From contig NZ_CP061368.1 of the NCBI RefSeq assembly GCF_014725735.1, positions 1,937,225 through 2,001,224 on the forward strand: a stretch of 64,000 nt of DNA. Reading direction: 5' to 3'. The position numbers were made by a program, and so were the translations under genes. The notes under the pieces were generated by a model. It did not search any database and was not told where the DNA came from. It saw nothing but the letters and a program-made list of their open reading frames with translations. The DNA comes from Wenzhouxiangella sp. AB-CW3. GTDB lineage: Bacteria > Pseudomonadota > Gammaproteobacteria > Xanthomonadales > Wenzhouxiangellaceae. Shown piece after piece: positions 27,489-35,429 of this stretch (within the stretch, counting starts at the first letter, position 1; the number at the start of each line of letters is the position of its first letter).

Positions 27489-28010
27489 ATGAAGATGAAA
27501 TCCGCACTGATTACTGCACTGCTGTTGTCGGCCGGCTGGGCACAGGCCGGCGGCATCAAGTATGAACATGCGCCGGTGGTGAGCGTGGAGCCGCGCTACG
27601 AGACTCACCGCACCCCGGTCGATCGGGAAATCTGCTGGGAAGAACAGGGTTATGAAAGAGTGCGAGAAGGTGGTAACTCCACCACCTCCACCATCGTCGG
27701 CGCCCTGATCGGTGGCGCCGTCGGCAATCGCATGGGCAACAGCCGCAGTAGCCGAAGAGCGGCCACGGCGGCCGGCGCTGCTGTCGGTGGCACCCTGGGT
27801 CACGAAATCGGACGCGAGCGCAATGCCTCGACTCACTACTACCCGGTCAACCGCGAACGCTGCAGCGTGCAGCGAGACTGGCGCGAGGAGCGTGTAGTCA
27901 GTGGGTATCGCGTGGGCTATCGTCATGATGGCCACGTGTACTACACCGACATGCCGCATCATCCGGGCGACAGCATTCGCATCCGGGTCACGGTAACTCC
28001 CGCACCCTGA
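27489..28010 (+). CDS. Secreted glycine-zipper 2TM-domain protein
   Basis: A 173-residue envelope protein with a signal peptide (MKMKSALITALLLSAGWAQA) and a central glycine zipper (TIVGALIGGAVGNRMG... AATAAGAAVGGTLGHEIG, about 70-105), as in Rick_17kDa/YMGG-type outer-membrane proteins. The flanks are Arg/Tyr/His rich, and two Cys (ICWEEQG and RERCSVQRD) could pair. The second of three nearby ATGs is chosen because it lies 6 bases after AGGAG. It may help envelope stability; nothing more specific can be inferred. Strong hairpins follow its stop codon. Confidence 0.8.
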   Translation: MKMKSALITALLLSAGWAQAGGIKYEHAPVVSVEPRYETHRTPVDREICWEEQGYERVREGGNSTTSTIVGALIGGAVGNRMGNSRSSRRAATAAGAAVGGTLGHEIGRERNASTHYYPVNRERCSVQRDWREERVVSGYRVGYRHDGHVYYTDMPHHPGDSIRIRVTVTPAP

Positions 28011-28014
28011 AGCT

Positions 28015-28109
28015 CTCCGGCTCCGTGACGCCGGCACGGGGCCGGAGTCCCGGCCGCCAGCCGGGAATCTGAAAGCTGAAGCGTCGCAAGCACCTGGCAT
28101 CAGGCTTGC
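28015..28109 (+). terminator. Three successive hairpins after the glycine-zipper gene
   Basis: Directly after the stop codon come a 13-base-pair stem with one G-T wobble (28015-28027 with 28035-28047, loop ACGCCGG), a 7-base-pair stem TCCCGGC/GCCGGGA (28048-28066), and an imperfect stem built on GCAAG..CCTG with loop GCAT (28086-28109). No U-tract follows. The set may end the transcript in a factor-assisted way, protect the 3' end, or be part of a structured RNA in the 170-base gap before the next gene. Confidence 0.5.
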
Positions 28110-28180
28110 AAGACTGATAGCTAACTCCAAGCAAGAACATCGCGTCCCCGTATTCCCGGCGAGCCGATCAGCCCGATGCC

Positions 28181-28996
28181 ATGAAGCGTTTGCAATCACA
28201 GCAGCCATTGCCAAAGCCTGTGCCACGTCGGCCGGATCTACGCGTGGCCATTGCCGGTGCCGTCGTGATCTGTGCCTCGCTGGGACTGGCGCTGCTGGCG
28301 GGAAGCCTCGAGGCTGCGGAAACAACCGATCCGACAGCCAAGGGCCTGGGCTGGCCGGCCTGGGCCGGTTTGCTGGGACTGTTGCTGGGTGTGATGCTGA
28401 TGGCGGCAGCCGGATCGAACCGTTCCTGCCCGGCTAGCCGAACCGAAGGGGGCTCGACGGGAGACCGCGATTCCTTTTGCCGTGAACCGGACGATGAAGA
28501 TTTCGATTCGGCATTCCGGAAGCGTTGGCAAACCTGCGCCAGGCAGGCCAGCCACCTCGCCGTCGCGCTGGTACGCATCGACCACTGGGCGGCGATAGTT
28601 GACACTTTTGGTCAGCCCGAGGCACGCAGCCGCCTGAAACAAATGCAGCACTCTCTGTCGAGCCTGGTGGAATGCCGGGGCGGGCTGCTGTTCGTGACCT
28701 GCACTGGTACACGGCCCTGTCTGAAGATCCTGTTTCCCAACACCACACCGGATGGTGCCCTGGCCGATGGCGAAGACCTGCGCATGGCCGTCGAGGACCT
28801 GGGCTTTGATGCTGTTGGCGGCAACGCGCCGGTTATGACCGCCAGCATCGGGATTGGTATCGGTGCACCGGAGCAACACCAGGACCGGCAGCAGCTTCTC
28901 AAGCTCGCTCGCTACAAACTCGATGAAGCTGTTCGGCTGGGCGGCAACCGGGTCGAGGCGGAAATCCTCGACCCGGTGGCCGGATTCCGGGGCTGA
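28181..28996 (+). CDS. Membrane protein with degenerate GGDEF-like domain
   Basis: A 271-residue protein with two predicted membrane helices (about 21-41 and 58-78), a short charged linker, and a cytosolic domain from about 115 that has the GGDEF-fold pattern: LAVALVRIDHWAAIVDTFG, a central LLFVTC...CLKILFPNT strand pair, VTASIGIGIG-like sequence (MTASIGIGI) and LLKLARYKLDEAVRLGGNRVE at the end. The GG(D/E)EF signature itself is missing; at that place the sequence reads TGTRPCLKILFP. It is therefore unlikely to make c-di-GMP. It ends exactly one base before the stop codon of the convergent peptidase gene. Confidence 0.65.
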   Translation: MKRLQSQQPLPKPVPRRPDLRVAIAGAVVICASLGLALLAGSLEAAETTDPTAKGLGWPAWAGLLGLLLGVMLMAAAGSNRSCPASRTEGGSTGDRDSFCREPDDEDFDSAFRKRWQTCARQASHLAVALVRIDHWAAIVDTFGQPEARSRLKQMQHSLSSLVECRGGLLFVTCTGTRPCLKILFPNTTPDGALADGEDLRMAVEDLGFDAVGGNAPVMTASIGIGIGAPEQHQDRQQLLKLARYKLDEAVRLGGNRVEAEILDPVAGFRG

Positions 28997-31021
28997 TCAG
29001 TCCAGGCCGTAGTCGATCGAGTAGTCGGGCGGATCCCCGCCCTCGCCCTTGAGGTAATGATCCATCCAGCGCATCAGGCGCAGGCTGTAATCCCAGCGGG
29101 TGGCCGCCCGCTGGTTTGAATGACCCTCGCCCCGGTAAAGCACCATTCGCAGTGGCGGCGGGTCATCCTGCAGGCTGAGATAGCGATACAGGATGCGCGA
29201 CTGGGTCGGATCGACCCGCGGATCGGCGTCGCCGTGAAGAATCAGAATCGGTGTCTGCGCCTGGCTGGCGTAATAGATGGGGCTGGCCTTGCGATACATC
29301 TCCCAGTCTTCCCACGGCCACGTGAGGTAGTGGACCAGGTAGAGCTCCTGGGGAATATCCGAAGTACCCAGCATCGAAATCTTGTCCGACAGGCCGACAT
29401 TCATGACGGCAGCGGCAAAGCGCTCGGTGTAGTAGGTCGCACCCCAGGCCGAAGCATATCCGCCATATGAGCCGCCGGTAATGCCGACCCGGTCGCCGTC
29501 AACCAGGCCCCGTTCGATCAGGTGGTCCACACCGTCGACCAGGTCGTCGAACTCTTCGGCCGCCGGACGTCCCTGCGATGTCAGCGCGAAGTCAACGCCG
29601 CGCCCGGTGCTGCCGCGGTAGTTCGGATAGAACATGAAGTAGCCTTCCGCCGCGGCATGGTGCGCCGGCAGATTGTAATGGGTCAGCCAGCCGTTGGAAT
29701 AATGCGCCTCAGGCCCGCCATGCACGGCCAGGATCAGGGGATAGCGCTCACCCTCGATGTAGTCCAGAGGCCAGGTCAGCAGACCTTCGATTTCCAGGCC
29801 GTCACGGGCGGTATAGGTCACGACTTCCTGCCGGGCCAGCGTGCGCTCGTCCAACCAGCGATTGCTGTTGGTGAGACGCTCGGCCTGCCCATCCGAGAAA
29901 GCATGGACTTCGCGCGGATAAGACACCGTGGTGGCAGCGAATGCAATCCGTCCGTCATCGGCCACGCTCAGGCTCTCGGGAATCAGACCGTCCTCCTGCA
30001 ACAGAGTGGTCTCACCCTCTCCGTCAGGTCCGATCACGCCGATACGGGCCTCGACGCCTTCGTAACTGACGAAGGCGATCTCACCGGCACTGCGCCAGTC
30101 CACGTGCCAGACATGACCGGCCAGATCGGGCAGCAGATTGGCCCACTGACCGCCGTCGCCACTGGCGACCATCAGGCGACCCTCGCGAGTGTCATGAATG
30201 GTTTCGGTACCGATAAAGGCGATGTGCGCCCCATCCGGGCTCCAGCTCCAGTCACCCAGCTTGCCGGGATTCTCGATCCGGCCGATTTCCTCACCATCGA
30301 GATCGACGATGCGCAGGCGCTGAAACATCAGCGTATCGTCGACGAGCTGGCGAGGTGTGACAGCCATGGCCAGCCGATCGCCGGCCGGCGACCACTCCAC
30401 GCGCTGCACCGAGCCGTCGATATCCAGCGGTTCGATGTCGGCGTCCGGATTCGAACGATCCAGAATCCATACACGGCGAGGCTTCCAGTCCTCTTCGTAG
30501 ATGATCTGGCTGAAACCCTGCTCGCGCTTTTCGCGCAGCTCGTCGGAATCCGGTTCCTGCGAGATCACGGCGACCTGCTCGCCATCGGGGCTGAAGCTGT
30601 AGCCCTGGACACCTGTAGCCACGCTGCCCACGCGACGTGCTTCGCCGCCGGTCACGGGGATCTTGTACAGCGTGGCGTGATCATCGCCGCTGCGCTCGTC
30701 AAGAAAAGTGATCGCCGAGCTGTCGGGCAGCCAGCCGATGGAACGAATGTTCACCTGGCCGCTGATAAACGGCCGGCTCTCGCCCCGGGCGTCAACCAGA
30801 TGCAGCTCGGTCCAGGCTGCACCATCGTCTTCCTTGCGCAGATCGCGCGGGACAATACGCGTATAGGCAATTTTGCTCCCGTCAGGGCTGACGGCAACCT
30901 GGCCGGCCTGCTCAAGCCGGGCGATGTCCTCGAGGGTCATGCCGTCGCCAAAAGCCGGTGCCAGGTAGAACAGAATGACCACCATGACCGGCCAGGTGGT
31001 GAATCGAACGGGTTTTCGCAT
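28997..31021 (-). CDS. S9 family (prolyl oligopeptidase/acylaminoacyl-peptidase type) peptidase
   Basis: Probably a periplasmic serine peptidase of 674 residues. A signal peptide (about 1-25, TWPVMVVILFYLAPAFG) is followed by a seven-bladed beta-propeller (VAVSPDGSKIAYTR, WSPDGAHIAFIG repeats) and an alpha/beta-hydrolase domain from about 430. The nucleophile is S518 in GITGGSYGGYAS, the acid most likely D600 in HGDADPRVD, and the histidine H634 in YRGEGHSNQ. AGAGGAT lies upstream of the ATG at 31021. It is divergent from the CsiV-like gene and convergent with the degenerate GGDEF gene. Confidence 0.9.
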   Translation of the reverse strand: MRKPVRFTTWPVMVVILFYLAPAFGDGMTLEDIARLEQAGQVAVSPDGSKIAYTRIVPRDLRKEDDGAAWTELHLVDARGESRPFISGQVNIRSIGWLPDSSAITFLDERSGDDHATLYKIPVTGGEARRVGSVATGVQGYSFSPDGEQVAVISQEPDSDELREKREQGFSQIIYEEDWKPRRVWILDRSNPDADIEPLDIDGSVQRVEWSPAGDRLAMAVTPRQLVDDTLMFQRLRIVDLDGEEIGRIENPGKLGDWSWSPDGAHIAFIGTETIHDTREGRLMVASGDGGQWANLLPDLAGHVWHVDWRSAGEIAFVSYEGVEARIGVIGPDGEGETTLLQEDGLIPESLSVADDGRIAFAATTVSYPREVHAFSDGQAERLTNSNRWLDERTLARQEVVTYTARDGLEIEGLLTWPLDYIEGERYPLILAVHGGPEAHYSNGWLTHYNLPAHHAAAEGYFMFYPNYRGSTGRGVDFALTSQGRPAAEEFDDLVDGVDHLIERGLVDGDRVGITGGSYGGYASAWGATYYTERFAAAVMNVGLSDKISMLGTSDIPQELYLVHYLTWPWEDWEMYRKASPIYYASQAQTPILILHGDADPRVDPTQSRILYRYLSLQDDPPPLRMVLYRGEGHSNQRAATRWDYSLRLMRWMDHYLKGEGGDPPDYSIDYGLD

Positions 31022-31180
31022 GGAGTGATCCTCTCGCTGATGACAGGGTCTGGGCCCGCATGCTGGCCATTCCGCGGCCCGCGGCCACGGTGCTCGACAA
31101 GTTCGGGCTGGAGGCAGGGAAGATACCAGAATGTCCGTGGGATGACCATGACGGTGCCGGGTCGGTTAAACTTCGGCACG

Positions 31181-32101
31181 ATGAACGCAAGCCTGAACAG
31201 ATTGATCGCCTGCTTGACCGTGGCCATGCTGCCCGGGCTCGGCTCGGCCGAGGCCGAGGTGCCGCATTACCGGGTCGAGATCATTGCCTTCACGCACACT
31301 GCGGGCGCCTCGGATGCCCGGTTGCAGACCGAGCTGGAAGACTATACCTCGTTGATCGATCCGCTGGCGCGGGCGCGGCGGCAACAGGCGGCCGAGACCG
31401 AGGAAGAGCGCAGCCCGGATGATCCCGAATGGCTGGACCGAGTTGACCCGGAGGAAACGGCGCCCGTCGTTGACCAGCCCGAGCAGGAGCGGGAAGCGGA
31501 CATCGAAGCCGTCCTGGAGCTGATCGATACCCTGGCCGACCTGGAGTCCGGAGAGCTGATGCCGGAACTCCCCACCTGGCCGGAAACCTACCTCGCTCTG
31601 GAATCGCCGTCGGGCACCATGGCACGTGCGCTGCAACGGCTCAACGACAGCAGCGAGTATCAGGTGCTGACATGGCGGGCCTGGCACCAGCCTCTGAGCC
31701 GAAGTCTGCCGGGTAAGCGCGTGCGCATGCACGATGAACAGGTTGTAGCCGCCCGCTGGGGCGGCAGTGGCCCGGGCGGCCTGCCCGCCGGTGCCGATGC
31801 ACAGTCCCTGATTCCGGGCTTCGATTACCGGCTCGATGGCAGCATTCGATTGCGTCAGCGCCAGTTCATGCACTTCGATGCCGACCTGGTCTGGCGCCAG
31901 CCACACCAGGCCAGCCCCTGGATGTCGGTGAGTCAGCTGGCACCGGAGCCATCGAATGCCTTCGCCGTGCACCGTCTGCAGCAAAGCCGCGCGGTGCGGC
32001 CGGGCCGGCTGGAGTATTTCGATTCGGAGTGGCTGGGCGTGCTGGTGCTGATCGAGGAGATCAAGCCCCTGGACGGCAGCAACGATTCCGATGGCGATTG
32101 A
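31181..32101 (+). CDS. CsiV-like peptidoglycan-binding/cell-shape integrity protein
   Basis: A 306-residue secreted protein with a signal peptide (LNRLIACLTVAMLPGLGSAEA) and the CsiV start PHYRVEIIAFTH, followed by an acidic, variable middle and a C-terminal part with WRAWHQPL, DGSIRLRQRQFMHFDADLVWR and EYFDSEWLGVLVLIEEI. CsiV of Vibrio binds peptidoglycan and is needed to resist certain D-amino acids. The ATG at 31181 is used. The same frame stays open far upstream, but there it is antisense to the peptidase. The last 11 bases overlap the MFS gene. Confidence 0.8.
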   Translation: MNASLNRLIACLTVAMLPGLGSAEAEVPHYRVEIIAFTHTAGASDARLQTELEDYTSLIDPLARARRQQAAETEEERSPDDPEWLDRVDPEETAPVVDQPEQEREADIEAVLELIDTLADLESGELMPELPTWPETYLALESPSGTMARALQRLNDSSEYQVLTWRAWHQPLSRSLPGKRVRMHDEQVVAARWGGSGPGGLPAGADAQSLIPGFDYRLDGSIRLRQRQFMHFDADLVWRQPHQASPWMSVSQLAPEPSNAFAVHRLQQSRAVRPGRLEYFDSEWLGVLVLIEEIKPLDGSNDSDGD

Positions 32102-33437
32102 CAAGCCCGGCCCGTCCCGCGACCGGCTGTACGCCGAAGGCCCCATCGCCCGCGCCTACCGCAAGCTGGTCAATGAAGAAGATGCCCGGGTCTGTCGGGA
32201 TATCGATGACGACGCCTGCCGCGTCGTTCCCGGCAACTTTTTCCTGCAGATTCTGACCCAGTTCTTTACCAAGCTCGGGGATGCGATCGCCAACCCCAAG
32301 ACTGTGCTGGCGTGGATGCTGAGTGCGCTGGGCGCACCCGGCGTGTTCACCGCCTTCCTGGTCCCCATCCGCGAGTCCGGCTCCCTGCTGCCACAACTGG
32401 TCATCGCCAGTCATGTCCGGCGCCAGGCCATTCGCAAGTGGACTTTCGTACTGGGCTGTCTGCTGCAATCACTGGCCGTCCTGGCCATGGCGTTGGTTGC
32501 CGTGACATTGACGGGCACTGCCGCCGGCCTGGCCCTGTTGGCTGCGCTGGTGCTCTTCAGCCTTTCGCGCGGGCTGTGTTCGGTCGCCTCAAAGGATGTG
32601 CTTGGAAAAACCGTACCCAAGACTCGCCGGGGCCGTGTCAGCGGCTGGTCGGAGTTTCTGGCCGGGCTGGTCACCATCGGTGTGGGCGCGATGCTCCTGC
32701 TCGACGTGCGCGACCCGGGAGACATGGGCACCTACCTGGTGCTGCTGGCCATTGCCGGGGGGCTCTGGTTGCTGGCAGCCGGCAGCTACGCACTGATCAG
32801 AGAGTTCCCGGGGGCAACCAGTGGCGGGGCAAACGCGCTCAGCGAAGCGATATCACGGCTGCAGCTGCTGCGCGACGACCCGCCCTTTCGCAAGTTCGTC
32901 ATCGCCCGTTCCCTGCTGCTGTGCTCGGCGCTGAGTGCACCCTTTTTCATCATGCTGGCCCATGAACAGACCGAGGGCGCTTTGCTGGTTCTGGGCCTGT
33001 TCGTCGTCGCCGACGGCCTGGCCAGCCTGGTCTCGGCGCCCTTCTGGGGCCGATTCTCCGACCACTCAAGTCGTCGGGTCATGATCATTTCCGGTGCCGG
33101 CGCCGCCCTGACCGGCATCCTGCTGGTCACCACGGTTCATGCGGTCCCGGCCCTGGCCGACAGCCAGTGGCTATATCCGGCATTCTTCTTCCTGCTGGCC
33201 ATCCATCATGCCGGGGTCCGACTGGGGCGCAAGACTTACGTGGTCGACCTGGCCGGCGGCAACAAGCGCACCGATTATGTCGCCGTGAGCAATACGGTCA
33301 TTGGCGCGGTTCTTCTGCTGGCCGGACTCACCGGCGCGCTGACAACGATACTGCCCACCACTGCCGTGATCCTGATACTGGCCGGCATGGGGCTGGCCGG
33401 CGCACTTCTGAGCGCTGGACTGCCGGAGGTCAGCTGA
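32091..33437 (+). CDS. MFS transporter
   Basis: A 448-residue polytopic membrane protein with about ten to twelve hydrophobic segments. After a hydrophilic N-terminus with two acidic clusters (EEDARVCRDIDDDACR) come FFTKLGDAIANPKTVLAWML, a central charged loop with DDPPFRKFVIARS, and SAPFWGRFSDHSSRRVM, which fits the MFS motif A (GxxxDRxGRR) after helix 8. Substrate unknown. Its start lies inside the CsiV-like gene, so the two are probably cotranscribed and coupled. It converges with the HIT gene, leaving 15 bases between stop codons. Confidence 0.83.
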   Translation: MAIDKPGPSRDRLYAEGPIARAYRKLVNEEDARVCRDIDDDACRVVPGNFFLQILTQFFTKLGDAIANPKTVLAWMLSALGAPGVFTAFLVPIRESGSLLPQLVIASHVRRQAIRKWTFVLGCLLQSLAVLAMALVAVTLTGTAAGLALLAALVLFSLSRGLCSVASKDVLGKTVPKTRRGRVSGWSEFLAGLVTIGVGAMLLLDVRDPGDMGTYLVLLAIAGGLWLLAAGSYALIREFPGATSGGANALSEAISRLQLLRDDPPFRKFVIARSLLLCSALSAPFFIMLAHEQTEGALLVLGLFVVADGLASLVSAPFWGRFSDHSSRRVMIISGAGAALTGILLVTTVHAVPALADSQWLYPAFFFLLAIHHAGVRLGRKTYVVDLAGGNKRTDYVAVSNTVIGAVLLLAGLTGALTTILPTTAVILILAGMGLAGALLSAGLPEVS

Positions 33438-33452
33438 AGCTGTTGCCGAGCA

Positions 33453-33797
33453 TCACCCCGGCGGCCACTGCATCTGCCGGCCACCGAGCAGGTGCAGATG
33501 GATGTGATAGACCGACTGGCCGCCGCCCGCATTGCAATTGAAAACCAGGCGATAGCCATCCTCGGCCAACCCCTTGTCGGCTGCAATCTGGCGCGCGGTC
33601 AGCACCATTCGACCAACCAGCGCCGAATCGTCGGCTGACAGATCGTTGATCGTGGGAATGCGGCGCTTCGGAATGATGAGCACATGCACCGGCGCCTGGG
33701 GCTGAACATCCCGAAACGCCAGGATGTCGTCATCTTCGTAAACGATGTCGGCCGGGATTTCACGGTCGACTATCTTTAGAAACAAATCATCGGACAT
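33453..33797 (-). CDS. HIT family (HinT-like) protein
   Basis: Histidine-triad nucleotide-binding protein of 114 residues, probably a purine nucleoside phosphoramidase. It has IVYEDDDILAFRDVQPQAPVHVL (the conserved Asp/Asn substrate strand region), LVFNCNAGGGQSV and the catalytic triad motif HIHLHLLGG close to the C-terminus. Length is ordinary for bacterial HinT. A separate minus-strand gene, with the SDR upstream by 30 bases; the two may share a transcript. Confidence 0.94.
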   Translation of the reverse strand: MSDDLFLKIVDREIPADIVYEDDDILAFRDVQPQAPVHVLIIPKRRIPTINDLSADDSALVGRMVLTARQIAADKGLAEDGYRLVFNCNAGGGQSVYHIHLHLLGGRQMQWPPG

Positions 33798-33827
33798 GCC
33801 CTGTCCTCCCTTTCAGTCAAAACTTCA

Positions 33828-34517
33828 TCAGTCTAACCCGGCAGATTCGTTGATGGCATCCAGCACGGCACTGGCGGCCTGTGCCGCGGTTGGCAGCTCA
33901 TCCGGGGCAACCGAGGGACGGGCCGCGGCGTGCAGGCCGCTGTAAAATGGCCCGGGATCGACTTCCAGGAAACGCGGACCATTGGCGCCGGCTTCCGCGG
34001 CGAGCTGGCGCACCAGTTGCCGGCGACCGGCCTGGGCGACGCCATATGCGGCCCAGTTGGCCGGCTTGTCGATGCAGCGTCCGTCATTGACAAAAACCAC
34101 CCTGCCCTGCTCCCCGAGCAGTGGCATCAGTGCCCCGGTGAGCAGAAACGGTCCGGTCAGGGCGGTTTGCAGAATGCGGAACCACTCGTCGGCCGGCTGG
34201 TGAAGCAAGGGCCGCAGGGCGACGAACAGGGCTGCCGCGTGAACCAGTCCGTCGAGCCGTCCGAATGAAGATTCGATGGTGTCAGCCAGCTTTGCATAAT
34301 CATCCGGACCGGCGCCGGCCAGGTCCAGCGGCATCAATGCCGGGGGTGTCAGACCATCGGTCTGCAGTGCATCATGCAGGCGATTCAGTCCGCGCTCGTC
34401 ACGATCCAGCGCGATACAGTCGCGACCCTCGTCCAGCAGTCGGCGAACCACTTCGCTGCCCAGTGCTCCAGCGGCACCGGTGACCAGCCAGACGCCCTTT
34501 TCGGATCGATTTTCCAT
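33828..34517 (-). CDS. Short-chain dehydrogenase/reductase-like protein with degenerate active site (YciK-like)
   Basis: A Rossmann-fold SDR of 229 residues, starting MENRSEKGVWLVTGAAGALGSEV with the TGxxGxxG nucleotide site. The middle reads DGLVHAAAL instead of NNAG, the catalytic Ser position is FVNDG instead of SSxxG, and the active-site tetrad YxxxK is YGVAQ, so the lysine is replaced by Gln. The PANWAAY segment recalls E. coli YciK. It therefore looks like a non-catalytic or reassigned SDR. A frame to 34580 exists; the ATG at 34517 with GGAAAA upstream fits the fold. Confidence 0.82.
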   Translation of the reverse strand: MENRSEKGVWLVTGAAGALGSEVVRRLLDEGRDCIALDRDERGLNRLHDALQTDGLTPPALMPLDLAGAGPDDYAKLADTIESSFGRLDGLVHAAALFVALRPLLHQPADEWFRILQTALTGPFLLTGALMPLLGEQGRVVFVNDGRCIDKPANWAAYGVAQAGRRQLVRQLAAEAGANGPRFLEVDPGPFYSGLHAAARPSVAPDELPTAAQAASAVLDAINESAGLD

Positions 34518-34639
34518 CAAGAGTTTTCCAGAGTGAACGAATATCGGGCCGGAATTGTCGCAGATCATGCGGGGCAACACGAACTTTTATGGTGGCGGTA
34601 TCATTGCCCTTGCAACCGTCCATAGCAGCGCAGGAAAAC

Positions 34640-34924
34640 GTGCCCTTCTACGAATACACCAGCACCGACGAATCGGACTGCCCCCAATGCGCGGGCACGT
34701 TCACGATTTTGCAGCACATCAGCGATTCGGCCCTGAGCACTTGCCCGTGCTGCGGGCAGCCGGTCCGGCGCGTGATATCGGCACCGAACCTGGTGGGTCA
34801 TCCGGGTGATGACCTCAAGCCCTCGAAAATCGAAGAGGCCGGATTCACCCAGTACCGCAAGATCGGCAAGGGCGTGTACGAAAAATCGGCCGGGAAAGGT
34901 CCCGGCATCATCAGTGCAGATTGA
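34640..34924 (+). CDS. FmdB-type zinc ribbon protein
   Basis: Small putative regulatory protein of 94 residues. It begins at a GTG (MPFYEYTSTDESDCPQC) with AGGA 4 bases upstream, which fits the family start MPxYEYxC. Zinc ligands are CPQC near 15-18 and CPCC near 37-40, separated by a short beta segment (TILQHISDSALST). The C-terminal half is Gly/Lys rich. A longer frame from 34589 lacks the family N-terminus. It is followed after 7 bases by the lipoprotein gene. Role unknown. Confidence 0.87.
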   Translation: MPFYEYTSTDESDCPQCAGTFTILQHISDSALSTCPCCGQPVRRVISAPNLVGHPGDDLKPSKIEEAGFTQYRKIGKGVYEKSAGKGPGIISAD

Positions 34925-34931
34925 GACCTCC

Positions 34932-35429
34932 ATGACCGCCCTGTTCCGAACATCCGGCCTCGCGATGATCATTCTCCTGCTCACGGCCGGCTGTGCCACC
35001 TCGCCGGTGGCAACCGATCGCAGCGAGATTGCCCCGCTCGGCCCGGCCCACGTGCTATCCGGCGAGGCACGGAAGGGAGATCGCGTGGTCTGGGGCGGCA
35101 AGATCGTATCGATCGAGCATCTGCCGGATCGCACCGAGCTCGTCATCGCCAGCTATCCCCTGGATCGTGGCGATCGTCCGCGGCTTCGGGCCAAGGCCGG
35201 TGTGCGCTTCGTGCTGGTGGAGCCGGACTTTCTCGAGCCCGTGGACTGGGCACCCGGGCGTTTCGTTACCGCGCTGGGCAACGTCGGTGGTGTCGAGAAA
35301 CGCAGCACCGGCGAGTATCGCCATCCCCACCCCGTACTGCATGCACAGCGCCTGCACCTGTGGCCCGCCGACCCGGCCCGATGGACCACGCAGACATCAT
35401 TCAATATCGGTGTGGGAATCAGACTTTAG
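34932..35429 (+). CDS. Slp family outer-membrane lipoprotein
   Basis: A 165-residue lipoprotein: N-terminal hydrophobic stretch with lipobox LTAGC (Cys about residue 21), then Slp-domain sequence with VRKGDRVVWGGKIVSIE-like text (ARKGDRVVWGGKIVSIEHL), ASYPLDRGDRPRL and FVLVEPDFLEPVDWAPGRFV. Slp proteins are outer-membrane lipoproteins induced by starvation or acid stress in E. coli; here only the family is supported. Its last 33 bases overlap the convergent prenyl-synthase-like gene. Confidence 0.87.
   Translation: MTALFRTSGLAMIILLLTAGCATSPVATDRSEIAPLGPAHVLSGEARKGDRVVWGGKIVSIEHLPDRTELVIASYPLDRGDRPRLRAKAGVRFVLVEPDFLEPVDWAPGRFVTALGNVGGVEKRSTGEYRHPHPVLHAQRLHLWPADPARWTTQTSFNIGVGIRL

Noticed and set aside
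29522-31180. Open frame of over 500 codons on the plus strand running into the CsiV-like gene
   Set aside because: It is antisense to the S9 peptidase, whose catalytic motifs are clear. The family N-terminus with signal peptide begins only at 31181.
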